A DNA stretch of 64,000 bases, taken from positions 124,001 through 188,000 of the forward strand of contig WSYJ01000139.1 in the NCBI GenBank assembly GCA_020186115.1, read 5' to 3'. Shown piece by piece: positions 21,010 through 30,841 of the stretch (positions are counted from its first letter, which is position 1; each line of letters begins with the position of its first letter). This DNA is from Histomonas meleagridis (taxonomy: Eukaryota; Parabasalia; Tritrichomonadida; Dientamoebidae). The notes beneath the pieces were generated by a model, which saw only the letters and a program-made list of their open reading frames with translations, had not been told where the DNA came from and searched no databases. The position numbers and the translations under genes are program-made.

Positions 21010-22935
21010 ATGGAATTTGTTGATGAATCTCAAAATTTCATACAATCAAGCGAAAAGACAGAAATAGAAACAGATTCATCAAATATAGAGATGAAAAAGC
21101 AAAATATTATTAAACTAAGAGAAGAATTAAAATGGTTAAAATTGGAAAACTTCGAAAGTAAAAAGCAAGTAAAGGAACTTGAAAATATGATAATGCAATA
21201 CGATAATCAAGCAAGTCAACTTAAACAGCTTTCTTCAATTTTCGAAGATATGATATCAAAAAGTCAATTTGATGATAAAAATCTCAAACAGTTACCGAAG
21301 GATATGAACCGAGCAATTCAAGCTAAGGTCAATTCCATTTTTGATATTGTTTTACATGAGTATTCGTCATATGACATAAATAAATTAGAAGCAGAATGGA
21401 AATCTCTTAATGATCTTAAACTCTCCCTAGAAAAAGAAATCTCTATTTTATCAGAAATTTCAAGTAACGAAAGTTTTTTTGATGATGATCAATTATCAAT
21501 TTACATTGACGAATTTGAAACCAAAATGTCCTCAAACGACAACTGTTCTCCTATTTCTTACATACTATTTAGTGAGCATATCAAATCTCCAAAGATATAT
21601 CATCATTACTTTGAACAAGATAACACATCATCTTCACCAACATACACCAACATTCCAATTTCTGATGCTGTTTCAGCACATGAAAGCGTCGAAAAGTCAA
21701 TTTATTCATCACAAATTCGATTTTTCTCTCAGCTCAAAAATGCACTTTTACGTAATGACAAAACAATTGAAGAAATTCCTCAAATTGACATCAATCAATC
21801 CATGAATGAAATGATGTCATTTGAAATACCACAACAAGAGCTCTTTAATGCATGTGATCCTTGCGAAGTACTTCTTTCTCAGTTCCAAAATTTCTACGAA
21901 ACACTTCAAAATCAAAACCCGCCAAACGAAAGGTTCAACCTCATCAAAGGAAATTTCGAAAAGGAGCTTGAATTTCCCGAGTTTGTTCCACCACCAAAAC
22001 CTCAGTGTACAATAGAGCAAATCACTACAAATAACGAATCAAACAAATTTTTGCATTCGCAACTCAATCAAATGAAAATTAACGCATCCCAATTGAATGA
22101 AACCGCATGTAATGTACAGAAAAACGAAATTGAACCAAATTCGACGACCGTTTATGAAAAAGAAGAAAATTCTTTTTCATATCCAATTCCAATTGGCGAT
22201 AATGAACAAAATGATGATGAAGTAATCAAGAATTTCCATGATGTCATAAAAGAAAAAGGTGTTGAAATTAGTGAGGACTTTCAATTTGACATAATAGAAA
22301 AAAATGAAGAAATTGATATATCAGAAAATACTTCAAATGAACAAACTAATACAGGCATTGAAGCACGAATGAATAAGCTTCATGAGATTCTAACTCAACA
22401 ATCAAACATTTCAAATCCAAAATTTGAAACAGTTCCACTGATTCCAACAACTTTAATTAAAACAGAAAAGTACAAAACAGATCCGATTTTACAGACCATA
22501 AATCAAATTCTCATTCCAAATCAGTATGATACTGAAATTCTTTCCAATGAGATTGATAACCTTTCTCAAAGAATTGTGGATATCCAGAACGCCCTTGCAG
22601 CAGCATCATCAGAAGAAACATTCGACGACTCTGAACTTGTCAGATGCGAATTCGAAGCGAATGAGCTTATGCAAAAAGTGGCAGCCGAAAAGGAAAAATT
22701 TTTCCTCGAATCAGCTCAGAGCCAAATAACAGAGCTTTCTGAAAAGAAGAAACAACTACAAACCGAACTCTCACATCTCGAAAAAGAACTAAGTGCTATT
22801 GATGAATATACAGAAGAATCAATTACTGATCTTGAGAAAAAATATCAAAATGCTAAAATAGAATATAACACAAAGAAACAAGAATGGGAGGAAGAGCAAA
22901 AACTAAGGGCACAACTTCATATGGGATTTGTATAA
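21010..22935 (+). CDS. Large coiled-coil protein, unknown
   Basis: A 641-residue protein starting at ATG 21010. Heptad-rich coiled coils lie near residues 25-75 (LREELKWLKLENFESKKQVK), 115-150 and 510-635. The middle (about 160-500) is Ser/Asn/Glu-rich and probably disordered. There is no signal peptide or membrane segment. The outline fits cytoskeletal, kinetochore or centrosomal scaffolds, but no diagnostic motif is visible. It is divergently paired with the snapin-like gene at 60 bp, implying a shared bidirectional promoter. Confidence 0.75.
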   Translation: MEFVDESQNFIQSSEKTEIETDSSNIEMKKQNIIKLREELKWLKLENFESKKQVKELENMIMQYDNQASQLKQLSSIFEDMISKSQFDDKNLKQLPKDMNRAIQAKVNSIFDIVLHEYSSYDINKLEAEWKSLNDLKLSLEKEISILSEISSNESFFDDDQLSIYIDEFETKMSSNDNCSPISYILFSEHIKSPKIYHHYFEQDNTSSSPTYTNIPISDAVSAHESVEKSIYSSQIRFFSQLKNALLRNDKTIEEIPQIDINQSMNEMMSFEIPQQELFNACDPCEVLLSQFQNFYETLQNQNPPNERFNLIKGNFEKELEFPEFVPPPKPQCTIEQITTNNESNKFLHSQLNQMKINASQLNETACNVQKNEIEPNSTTVYEKEENSFSYPIPIGDNEQNDDEVIKNFHDVIKEKGVEISEDFQFDIIEKNEEIDISENTSNEQTNTGIEARMNKLHEILTQQSNISNPKFETVPLIPTTLIKTEKYKTDPILQTINQILIPNQYDTEILSNEIDNLSQRIVDIQNALAAASSEETFDDSELVRCEFEANELMQKVAAEKEKFFLESAQSQITELSEKKKQLQTELSHLEKELSAIDEYTEESITDLEKKYQNAKIEYNTKKQEWEEEQKLRAQLHMGFV

Positions 22936-23171
22936 AGTAATTAGAGATACATCGGATAAAATGTTATAATATTATATAAACTTGATCTTCTATTTTGTTT
23001 GTAAAATTAAACGTTTTTCCTGTTATTCTTTTCTATCATTGCATATTTCTTTTTTTTTGACGAACTGTACAACTGTAAAATCCCCCAAAAATAAAGTTTT
23101 CAAATTATCATTTGAAATATCAAAAAGTTATCACATTCAATAATTCTGTGCTTAAACAGAGTTCACAACAA

Positions 23172-25604
23172 ATGTTTTTGTTTATTCTTGGGTTTGCAGT
23201 CAAGTTTAAAGAATAACATTGGTGTCAGACTCCTTGCACAGCAAGTGTAGAAACAGTTAATGACGTTTTCATTGGAACACATAAAGGATCAGGTAGTTAT
23301 TCTTTCAACACAGAAACATACGAAATTAATTCTGGCGCTTTGTTAACTCTTGATCTTGATGCTAAGTTTTCAACGGAGCTTGGTTTGTATGTTATTCATC
23401 TGATGAGAATGATACTCACCTCACATCAATATCTCCTGGTACATCTTTGTTTATATCAAAAGAATCTCATTACTCGCATACATTTTTAACTCCAAAAGGA
23501 ACAAAATATGTTCGTTTCAATTTTGATGGAACAGGTCAAGAATCATTTGAGATTCGTAATTTTGAGTGCAACATTCGTAGTTACTATAATTTGCCAGATT
23601 CTCCTAATTTTAGTATTGAAACAGAAAAAATCAAAACAACAATTAATATCGATACTGCAATAATGCAAATTTATGATAAAGTATCAAACAAAACATGGCA
23701 AATCCTAGCTAAATCCATAGCAGGAAATCCTTTTTTTCCTTGTTAACCCAGTTAAAACAGGTAATACGAAATTAGAATTTGATATGGGAAATTTGAATAT
23801 GACGATTATTACTCATATCACACTTGAGCTTTCAGATGATGAAATGAAACTAACTTTCTCACGTGATCCACAAGCAAACTTTGATGATAATTTACCATAT
23901 TGGCCTCTTTTTCAAGCAGACAAAAATGACAAACATTTTATTCCATATGGAGAAGGAATTCTTATATATGCTGACATTAATTTAAACAAAGTTAAATGGG
24001 TAGGAGCAGGTGTTAATGGTTTATCAATGCCATTTATTGGAACTACAAATGGTGAATATGCGATGCTCACGTATATTGAAACACAAGCAGATGCAGGACG
24101 TGTCGGACTTCTTACCAATGATGATACATATACAACGATTTTATGGAGTTGGGAATCAGAAAAACATAAATGGGGATATGATCGAATAATTCGATATTCT
24201 TTTTTCCCAGGTAATCATGTAACAATAGCGAAACGATATCGAAATTATGCAAAAGAAAAAGGATTAGTTGTACCCTTTACTGAAAAAAGGAAAACGCGTC
24301 CATTAATTGATAAATTTATAGGGTCAGGCCTAATTTATTATGAAAGTTTTCAACCTATTTGGGAAGAAACAAAATTATTAAACTTAACAAAAGAAATGCA
24401 AAGTTTAGGAATGGAAAAACTTGTACCAAATCTTATACTTGATAATTCATGGCATGATGAAGAACGAAATGTACTTTATGAAATGCAAGGAGTACTTACA
24501 AGTTCATATGAACTATTTTCATCAGTAAACGATCCTGAATGGATTGAAAAAGGATGGACTGGATCAATTTATAATTGTCCAGAAACATTTCCAGATGCCG
24601 TACAAATAAATGAAACAGGACAATTTGTTCAAGATACATGGCCATTATATAATCGTTCTGAAGAATGTCAACATGTTCAATGTCCTTTAGTTTATGCATA
24701 TGACGTCTGTCAAAAATCATTACCGAGTTATGTACGAAATAAAATTGAAAACGAAATGAAAACAACAAAAATCGGCGCTAAATATCTTGATACTCGGAAG
24801 GACCTACAGAATGTTATTCAAGTAGTCATCCAATGACAAGAAGAGAATCATCTAAAGCCAAACAAGAACTTGGAAAGATAATGAACGATTATGGATTTGT
24901 TGTATCGACTGAAGGTGGTCGAGATGAAGCTGTACCTTATTATGATTATTTACAAGGTTTAATGACTTATGGCCAACATAGAATAATTAATAATGATCCA
25001 GTTGGTTCAATTCCTTCGAATATTCGAAACGTATTATTCATTTCAATATAATGAAACAATTCGTGTTCCTCTTTTCGAATTAGTGTATCATGATTGCGCA
25101 GCAGCTGCTTGGTATTCTGAAGCTTATATGATGGTTCCTTATTTTAATAGGAAAAGAGATTTGTTCCAAATATTAACTGGAACACCTCCAACTTATTTGT
25201 ATTATGAAGATAAATGGGAAAATGAAAAATATGAATTTGCTGAACATTTTAAAAATGGTACAAAAGTGTTTAATTTAACTGGTTATGCACAAATGATTGA
25301 TCATAAATATTTAACTAATGATTTAAGGGTTCAACAAACATTGTTCTCGAATGGAGTAAGAGTAACAGTGAATTTCGGTGATGAACCATTTAATGGTATT
25401 CTTGCTAATGATTTCAAAATTGAAGAAAATGTAGATGTATGTGGTTACGATATTGATGACCAATTAAATCAGGCTGATGATTCAAAATGGTGGATAGCAT
25501 TAATCGTAATAGGAATTTTAGTAATTGTCGCAATTGTAGCTTTCTTTGTATATAGAAATATGAAAAAGAAAGAAAAGAATGACAGTGGCTCAGTGGATGT
25601 ATAA
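23172..25604 (+). pseudogene. TIM-barrel glycoside hydrolase-like membrane protein (DUF5696/GH101-like), frameshifted
   Basis: The ATG at 23172 opens a hydrophobic, signal-like start (MFLFILGFAVKF). Coding then runs in pieces with shifts near 23212, 23395, 23738-23745 (7-T run), 24780-24830 and 25030-25050. The large central piece (23784-24836) and the next ones carry features I associate with DUF5696/GH101-like hydrolases: HPMTRRES, VVSTEGGRDEAVPYYDY and VPLFELVYHDC. The C-terminus has a transmembrane helix (WWIALIVIGILVIVAIVAFF) and a short basic tail, so it would be a surface-anchored type I enzyme acting on host or dietary glycans. The number of breaks suggests a pseudogene, but several are in homopolymers. 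Family assignment is tentative; membrane anchor is clear. Confidence 0.55.
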
Positions 25605-26500
25605 TAAATAAAAATAATATCATGACAAAAGCATTATTCAATGTAAATGATGGATGACAAAATTAGTTTTAATTATTATGTTTATATAAATAAATAAAAT
25701 TAAATTAAGATATAACACTGTCAACCAACTTTCCCTCTCATAGATTACTTTTAAATTTTAAAATTATTTGTAATGTATCTAATACATATCAGATTTTAAC
25801 ATATAAAAACAGTAGACATATTTTTATGAAGATATAATAATTCTTTCAAAATTTCCTTTGAATTTAGTCACTTTCCATTCAAATTCGTGTACGATACAAT
25901 ACACAAACGGTCATTAAAGACTGGATGTACCAATGAACCACATCTCAACCAGTATAAACAAGTATTGTTAAAGGAATGTTTAAAATATTTTTATCTTCTG
26001 TTTAATTTTGTGATTGTTGACCATTAATACCATGCGGACAGAAATTTCCGGCCGATGGACAGATTTTCGTGTCCGGTACTGTATATTCTGGGTTTTTATA
26101 AAGTTTACAACGATGAGATTTAAAATATTAAATCATATGTTTTTATTCAAAAATAAATACAGACGAGCGCCACTTCGTATAAAAGTTGCATTTGCATAAA
26201 TCTTGGAGAAGTTGTTTTTTTCATATATTTTCACTTTTTCTCAAAAATTTCAATAAAATTGATCAAGATAATAGTTTAGAAAATAAACATATTTAACATA
26301 CAACATTACTATATTGGAAAACTTCCAAAATTCCCAAAAAAGAATGGTCGAAATCATATCGAATTTGGAAAGATTTCATGAAACGACCGTTTACTTTTGA
26401 AATAAATGAGATCTAATTATCTTTTGAATTGTAATATTTTTCAAAAAAATCATACCATTTTAATAATAACAATAATAAATAATAAGAACAAAAAAAAGAT
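25605..26500. other. Gene-free stretch with a transposon fragment
   Basis: No credible gene. An AACGGTCATTAAAG motif near 25,913 resembles the upstream motif of the first ankyrin gene, and a fragment related to the 57.8-kb transposon lies at about 26034-26090. Confidence 0.5.
26034..26090 (+). mobile_element. Fragment related to the 1-kb TIR element
   Basis: GGACAGAAATTTCCGGCCGATGGACAG and the following TTTTCGTGTCCG resemble the subterminal repeats near 58,505-58,545 (TTCTGGCCAATGGACAG...TGTCCGATGG). Only a short truncated piece remains. Confidence 0.4.
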
Positions 26501-27860
26501 TTAGTTAATATCATTTCCTTTGTATTCACGTAGTAATTTAACTATTTCTGTATAACCATTTGAAGATGCCCACATAAGTGCTGTTTGAAATAATTTAAAT
26601 AATTTTCAAATATTATTTCAAAATATAAAATTATTAAAATAAATTTTAAATAAAACAAATAAATATCTTTAGCATTAATATCAATTCCTTTTTGTTCAAG
26701 AAGTAATTTAACTATTTCTGTATGACCTTTTTCAGATGCTAAAATAAGTGCTGTATCAAATATTTTAAATAATTTCCAAATATTATTTTGAAATATGAAA
26801 TTATTAAAATAAATTTTAAATAAAACAAATAAATATCTTTAGCATTAATATCAATTCCTTCTTGTTCAAGAAGTAATTTAACTATTTCTGTATGACCTTT
26901 TTCAGATGCCCATATAAGTGCTGTATCAAATATTTTAAATAATTTCCAAATATTATTTTGAAATATGAAATTATTAAAATAAATTTTAAATAAAACAAAT
27001 AAATATCTTTAGCATTAATATCAATTCCTTCTTGTTCAAGAAGTAATTTAACTATTTCTGTATGACCATTTGAAGATGCACACATAAGTGCTGTTTGAAA
27101 TAATTTAAATAATTTCCAATTATTATTTTGTAATATCAAATTATTAATATAAATTTTAAATAAAACAAATAAATATTTTTAGCATTAATATCAATTCCTT
27201 CTTGTTCAAGAAGTAATTTAACTATTTCTGTATGACCATATTGAGATGCTAAAATAAGTGCTGTTCTAAATAATTTAAATAATTTCCAAATTATTAAAAT
27301 AAATTTTAAATAAAACAAATAAATATTTTTAGCATTAATATCAATTCCTTTTTGTTCAAGAAGTAATTTAACTATTTCTGTATAACCATTATAAGATGCA
27401 ATCATAAGTGCTGTCCAAAATAATTTAAATAATTTCCAATTATTATTTGGAAATATAAAATTATTAAAATAGACGCAATTTAAAGCAAATAAATATCTTT
27501 AGCATTAACATCAATTCCTTCTTGTTCAAGAAGTAATTTAACTATTTCTATATGACCATCTCTAGATGCCCAAATAAGTGCTGTATTAAATATTTTAAAT
27601 AATTTCTAATTATTATTTTGAAATATTATATTATTAAAACAAATTTTAAATAAAACAAATAAATATCTTTAGCATTAATATCAATTCCTTCTTGTTCAAG
27701 AAGTAATTTAACTATTTCTGTATAACAATTTCTAGATGCATTAATAAGTGCTGTACATAATAATTTAAATAATTTCCAAATAATATTTGGAAATATTAAA
27801 TTATTAAAATAAATTTTAAACAAAACAATTTAATATCTTTAGGATTTACATCAATTCCTT
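26501..27860 (-). repeat. 170-bp ankyrin/insert tandem array, right array
   Basis: The word ATAAGTGCTGT (antisense of ACAGCACTTAT) recurs with its gtgctg at 26578, 26748, 26918, 27088, 27258, 27408, 27578 and 27748. All spacings are exactly 170 except one of 150. Each unit is 99 bp of ankyrin coding plus a 71-bp insert (51 in the short unit). The insert contains a 9-bp inverted pair AATAATTTC / GAAATTATT around a 20-nt loop. The short unit has lost the loop. Confidence 0.9.
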
Positions 27861-28819
27861 GTTTTAAAAAGTATTTAATTAATTGTTTATGATTAGACTT
27901 TGATGCCCATAAAAATGCTTTTTCAAAAAAATTAATGAAATTTTAAATAAATATTTATCACATAGAATTATGTAATTTAACATCATCATTCTCAATCTTA
28001 ATTCCTTTTTGTTTGATGAGCCATTTCACTACTATAGGATTTCCATATCCAAGAAATTGGGAAAAAAAGTTCTTTTTTAATCATTTTTCCTTCATAAAAT
28101 ATATGTATAAAATTTCCGCCTGCAATCGCATATTTTAATGTATTTTTAACATTTGATCCATTAATTAATAAAAACTTAAAACATTTAATTGACTTATAAA
28201 ATGCACAAAAATCAATTAATGAAACATTTTTATGATTAACAAATGAATGTTTTTCATAAGATGATGGTTCAATTGTTTGATTGAAGTCAAATTTATTTTG
28301 AGTTGACATTTCTTGTAATTCTTCTAAATTATCATTTCGAAGAATCTCCAATATATGATTTTCTTTCTGATTTTCTTTGTCTGCTTTATTTATAATTTTT
28401 TTTAGATAATAAAAAAGATTTGAAGGTATCATTTTATGGTCGTTCATTTCGTTAAGAAGACATTCTGATTCACTTGTATTTTTTAGGTAAAGATAAATGG
28501 TTAATACCTTAAGTAGTTTTGAAAAACTTAAATTTTTTGTATTTGATAACAAGTTTAAAAATGAAATGTATAATTTTGCATCTTTATTTTGGGTAAAATA
28601 AGCCATATAAATACACTGAGTAATATAAAATTCATAGAGTAAAGGACAACTTGGCTGAACTTCTAATACTTTTGAAACTTTCTGAGAAATTAATTCGAGA
28701 TTATTTTCATTTAATTCTAAAAACAACTTTTCAATTGCAAGAGCTTCATCAGGAACGAGTTGCAAAACTGATGGACTTGGTGGAGGAGGAATGTCCATAA
28801 AAATTATAGAAACGATCAT
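26501..28819 (-). CDS. DUF3447/ankyrin protein with frame-breaking inserts between repeats
   Basis: Starts at ATG 28819 or 28798 (MDIPPPPSPSVLQ). Residues 1-230 form the helical DUF3447-type domain shared with the gene at 155. A frame change near 28,050 separates it from a further ankyrin-like segment (IVVKWLIKQKGIKIE). From about 27,920 down to 26,501 come nine ankyrin repeats: a first divergent one (KAFLWASKSNHKQLIKYFLK) and eight regular ones, all fully open (for example TALILASEKGHTEIVKLLLE). The last ends with its own TAA at 26501-26503. Between the repeats lie AT-rich inserts of 71 nt (51 nt once) that shift the frame. If the inserts are removed in RNA, the repeats join in one frame; if not, it is a pseudogene. 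Ankyrin domains bind other proteins; partner unknown. Confidence 0.6.
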
Positions 28820-29040
28820 AAGTCACTCAATTTATCAAAAAGTGAATTCAAAGTGTTGCTGGAATGAGGAAGAAATTCATCCCAGTAAATATACTGATCT
28901 TAATGAATATAAACCAAATATGATTCGCTATACTGTTGTGTATGTTGCGAAGTTCACAAAGCCTATGAGCAATTGGCATTTTCCGGACAGACTGGAATAT
29001 CATAATATATAAATATATTATATTTATTTGATCTTCGAAA

Positions 29041-29112
29041 TCGCTGATAGTGTAATGGTTATCATGTAGGATTGTCGTTCCTGTGATCCGGGTTCGATTC
29101 CCGGTCAGCGAG
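29041..29112 (+). tRNA. tRNA-Asp: tRNA-Asp (anticodon GTC)
   Basis: A 72-nt cloverleaf. Acceptor stem TCGCTGA/TCAGCGA with discriminator G; D-arm TAGTGTAATGGTTA; anticodon stem TAGGA/TCCTG with loop TTGTCGT giving anticodon GTC; T-arm CCGGG TTCGATT CCCGG. No intron. The internal A and B boxes (GGTTCGATTCC) are intact. Confidence 0.97.
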
Positions 29113-29119
29113 TTTTTTT
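29113..29119 (+). terminator. RNA polymerase III poly-T terminator
   Basis: A run of seven T directly after the discriminator base of tRNA-Asp. Confidence 0.85.
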
Positions 29120-29325
29120 GCTCTTTAAATTAATATTAACACTTGAATAATTCATAAAATAAATTATTTTTATCCTAAAAAAGACATCGATAATAAGTAT
29201 AAAAAACAACAATAGTTCATGAATCTAAAAAAATATGTGAATTTTAGTAATTTAATTTTATTGATTTTCCTAAAACATATATTAAACGGATAGTATATTC
29301 ATAAAAAAGGTATTTCTGTAAATGT

Positions 29326-29865
29326 TCATTGTGATTTTAATCTTTTTGGTGTTGAAGTAATTAATGGAGAAAGAATAGCAAATGAAATAAATCCGCTTAA
29401 TATTGGAACAAAAGTAAAAGCTCCATTAAAAATCACCGTAGAAATCAATAAAACAAGAAGAAGAACTTTTTCATTTGTTGGAAACATATTGGATTTAATT
29501 GTTGGAAATGTTATTGAGTACAAAAATACCAAGCATGTTAGAACAGAGATAGGACCATTCACATTAAGGTTAATATTTAGAAGAATTAATATTGATCTGA
29601 TTACGACATCAATTAAATAAGTAGCAAATATAATTATTATTGTTTTTATTGAGCCGGATACTAATTCTAATGGCTTTATTGATAATAAAATTATTAAAGT
29701 TATAATAAATGTTGGAATATTTGTGAGAAATATTGGAGATAAAAGTGGATTATTTATAAAAATATTATCTGACTTATTGATTTCGCTTTGAATGGTAATT
29801 CCAATTGGTGTACTAACTAAATATAAAACAAATAATATGGTAAGAATTGGAGAGCCAAAAGCCAT
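29326..29865 (-). CDS. Multi-pass membrane protein, unknown
   Basis: A 179-residue protein starting at ATG 29865, with about five hydrophobic segments (near residues 4-24, 46-64, 72-95, 103-122, 132-165) and few charges between them. The compact all-helical layout and the NP-L-L-x-P-x-F-L-T-N start of the second helix resemble derlin/rhomboid-like or TMEM115-like proteins, but I cannot see a catalytic Ser-His pair. It is divergently arranged with the next gene across 61 bp that contain two AACGG motifs, suggesting a shared promoter. Confidence 0.65.
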   Translation of the reverse strand: MAFGSPILTILFVLYLVSTPIGITIQSEINKSDNIFINNPLLSPIFLTNIPTFIITLIILLSIKPLELVSGSIKTIIIIFATYLIDVVIRSILILLNINLNVNGPISVLTCLVFLYSITFPTIKSNMFPTNEKVLLLVLLISTVIFNGAFTFVPILSGFISFAILSPLITSTPKRLKSQ

Positions 29866-29878
29866 TTCTGGTATAAAA

Positions 29879-29904
29879 CCGTTAAGCCAAATAAACTAAC
29901 CGTT
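29879..29904. promoter_or_regulatory. Paired AACGG motifs in a bidirectional promoter
   Basis: CCGTT occurs at 29879-29883 and 29900-29904 in the 61-bp gap between two divergent membrane-protein genes. Their positions about 14 and 23 bp from the two starts fit a core-promoter role. Confidence 0.35.
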
Positions 29905-29926
29905 TTTGTACGTTTAAAAAATCAAA

Positions 29927-30739
29927 ATGAATTTTATAGATAAAATATGGTCGACATTAAAAAATTTTGCGAATGGAGGATTTAAAGATATCTACAAAGT
30001 TGTATATGGGTCACCACAGTTTCCATATTGGTTTACGTTTCAAGCAATTTGGTCATGCTATGTCGTTTGCAGATCAACATTACATAAGAAAAAAACAGTA
30101 CTTTTATGGATAATTCAACTAATTATTACTTCACTTATGATATTTGCACCGCGTGAAATATTTGCATTTCTTTTTCATAAATTATCACCAATCATTCATA
30201 ATCCTGTGATTCTTGGAATATATATTGTTGTTTTTCTTTTTATGACTTTAGCACCAAATAATATATTCTATAAAATAGTAGATATTTGTTATTATTTTAT
30301 TGGAATAATCCAAGGTGCTAATCAAGCAAGGTTATTTAACTTAATCCTTAGAACAGTTAAAGGGCCAAGCAATATACAAAACCTTTCAATTGCAATTGGA
30401 TTCATTATAATGGATCAGGTAATTGAAATTGTTACAAGAAAGATATCAAAGGGAGAAAAAACAAAAATGTCAAACTACCTTACTGTCATAAGGACAGGTC
30501 TTCTTTCGATTCTATTCTGGTTAACGACACATCAAAATCCCCTTACAAAGTATATTGGAATATATCAAATTTATATTCCGGCTTTAATATATGCATTTGT
30601 ATTGGGGTTATTTAATGCTTCTGCCGTACTTGATTTTGGAGAACGCGAAAGAATCCCAACTCCACCTCCAACGCCAAGACCAAAAAGATCAGCAACACCA
30701 ACTCCATACTCTGAAAGGTATCCAAATGAAAGGTATTAA
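29927..30739 (+). CDS. TRIC-like intracellular cation channel candidate
   Basis: A 270-residue protein with six or seven hydrophobic helices, starting at ATG 29927. The pattern FPYWFTFQAIWSCYVVCRST, then APNNIFYKIVDICYYFIGII with a basic helix (QARLFNLILRTVKG), recalls TRIC channels (TMEM38), whose signature includes a P-x-D-x-FYR motif after the third helix. The C-terminal 40 residues are Pro/Arg/Thr-rich (PTPPPTPRPKR) and cytosolic. TRIC channels supply counter-ion current in the ER during calcium release. The assignment is by eye and tentative; a multi-pass ER or plasma-membrane protein is certain. It is followed after 102 bp by the dynein-assembly gene on the same strand. Confidence 0.4.
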   Translation: MNFIDKIWSTLKNFANGGFKDIYKVVYGSPQFPYWFTFQAIWSCYVVCRSTLHKKKTVLLWIIQLIITSLMIFAPREIFAFLFHKLSPIIHNPVILGIYIVVFLFMTLAPNNIFYKIVDICYYFIGIIQGANQARLFNLILRTVKGPSNIQNLSIAIGFIIMDQVIEIVTRKISKGEKTKMSNYLTVIRTGLLSILFWLTTHQNPLTKYIGIYQIYIPALIYAFVLGLFNASAVLDFGERERIPTPPPTPRPKRSATPTPYSERYPNERY

Positions 30740-30841
30740 ATATTATTTCTTTTTTCGTAATTTTTTTTTCCTCCTTCTGAAATGAACGATACTATCGGTG
30801 GAACTGAATATCGACTTTTTGTTAGAATAACTTCTTTTGGA

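Noticed and set aside
26501-27860. CRISPR-like array
   Set aside because: The regular repeats are ankyrin coding plus insert, both conserved, with no variable spacers.
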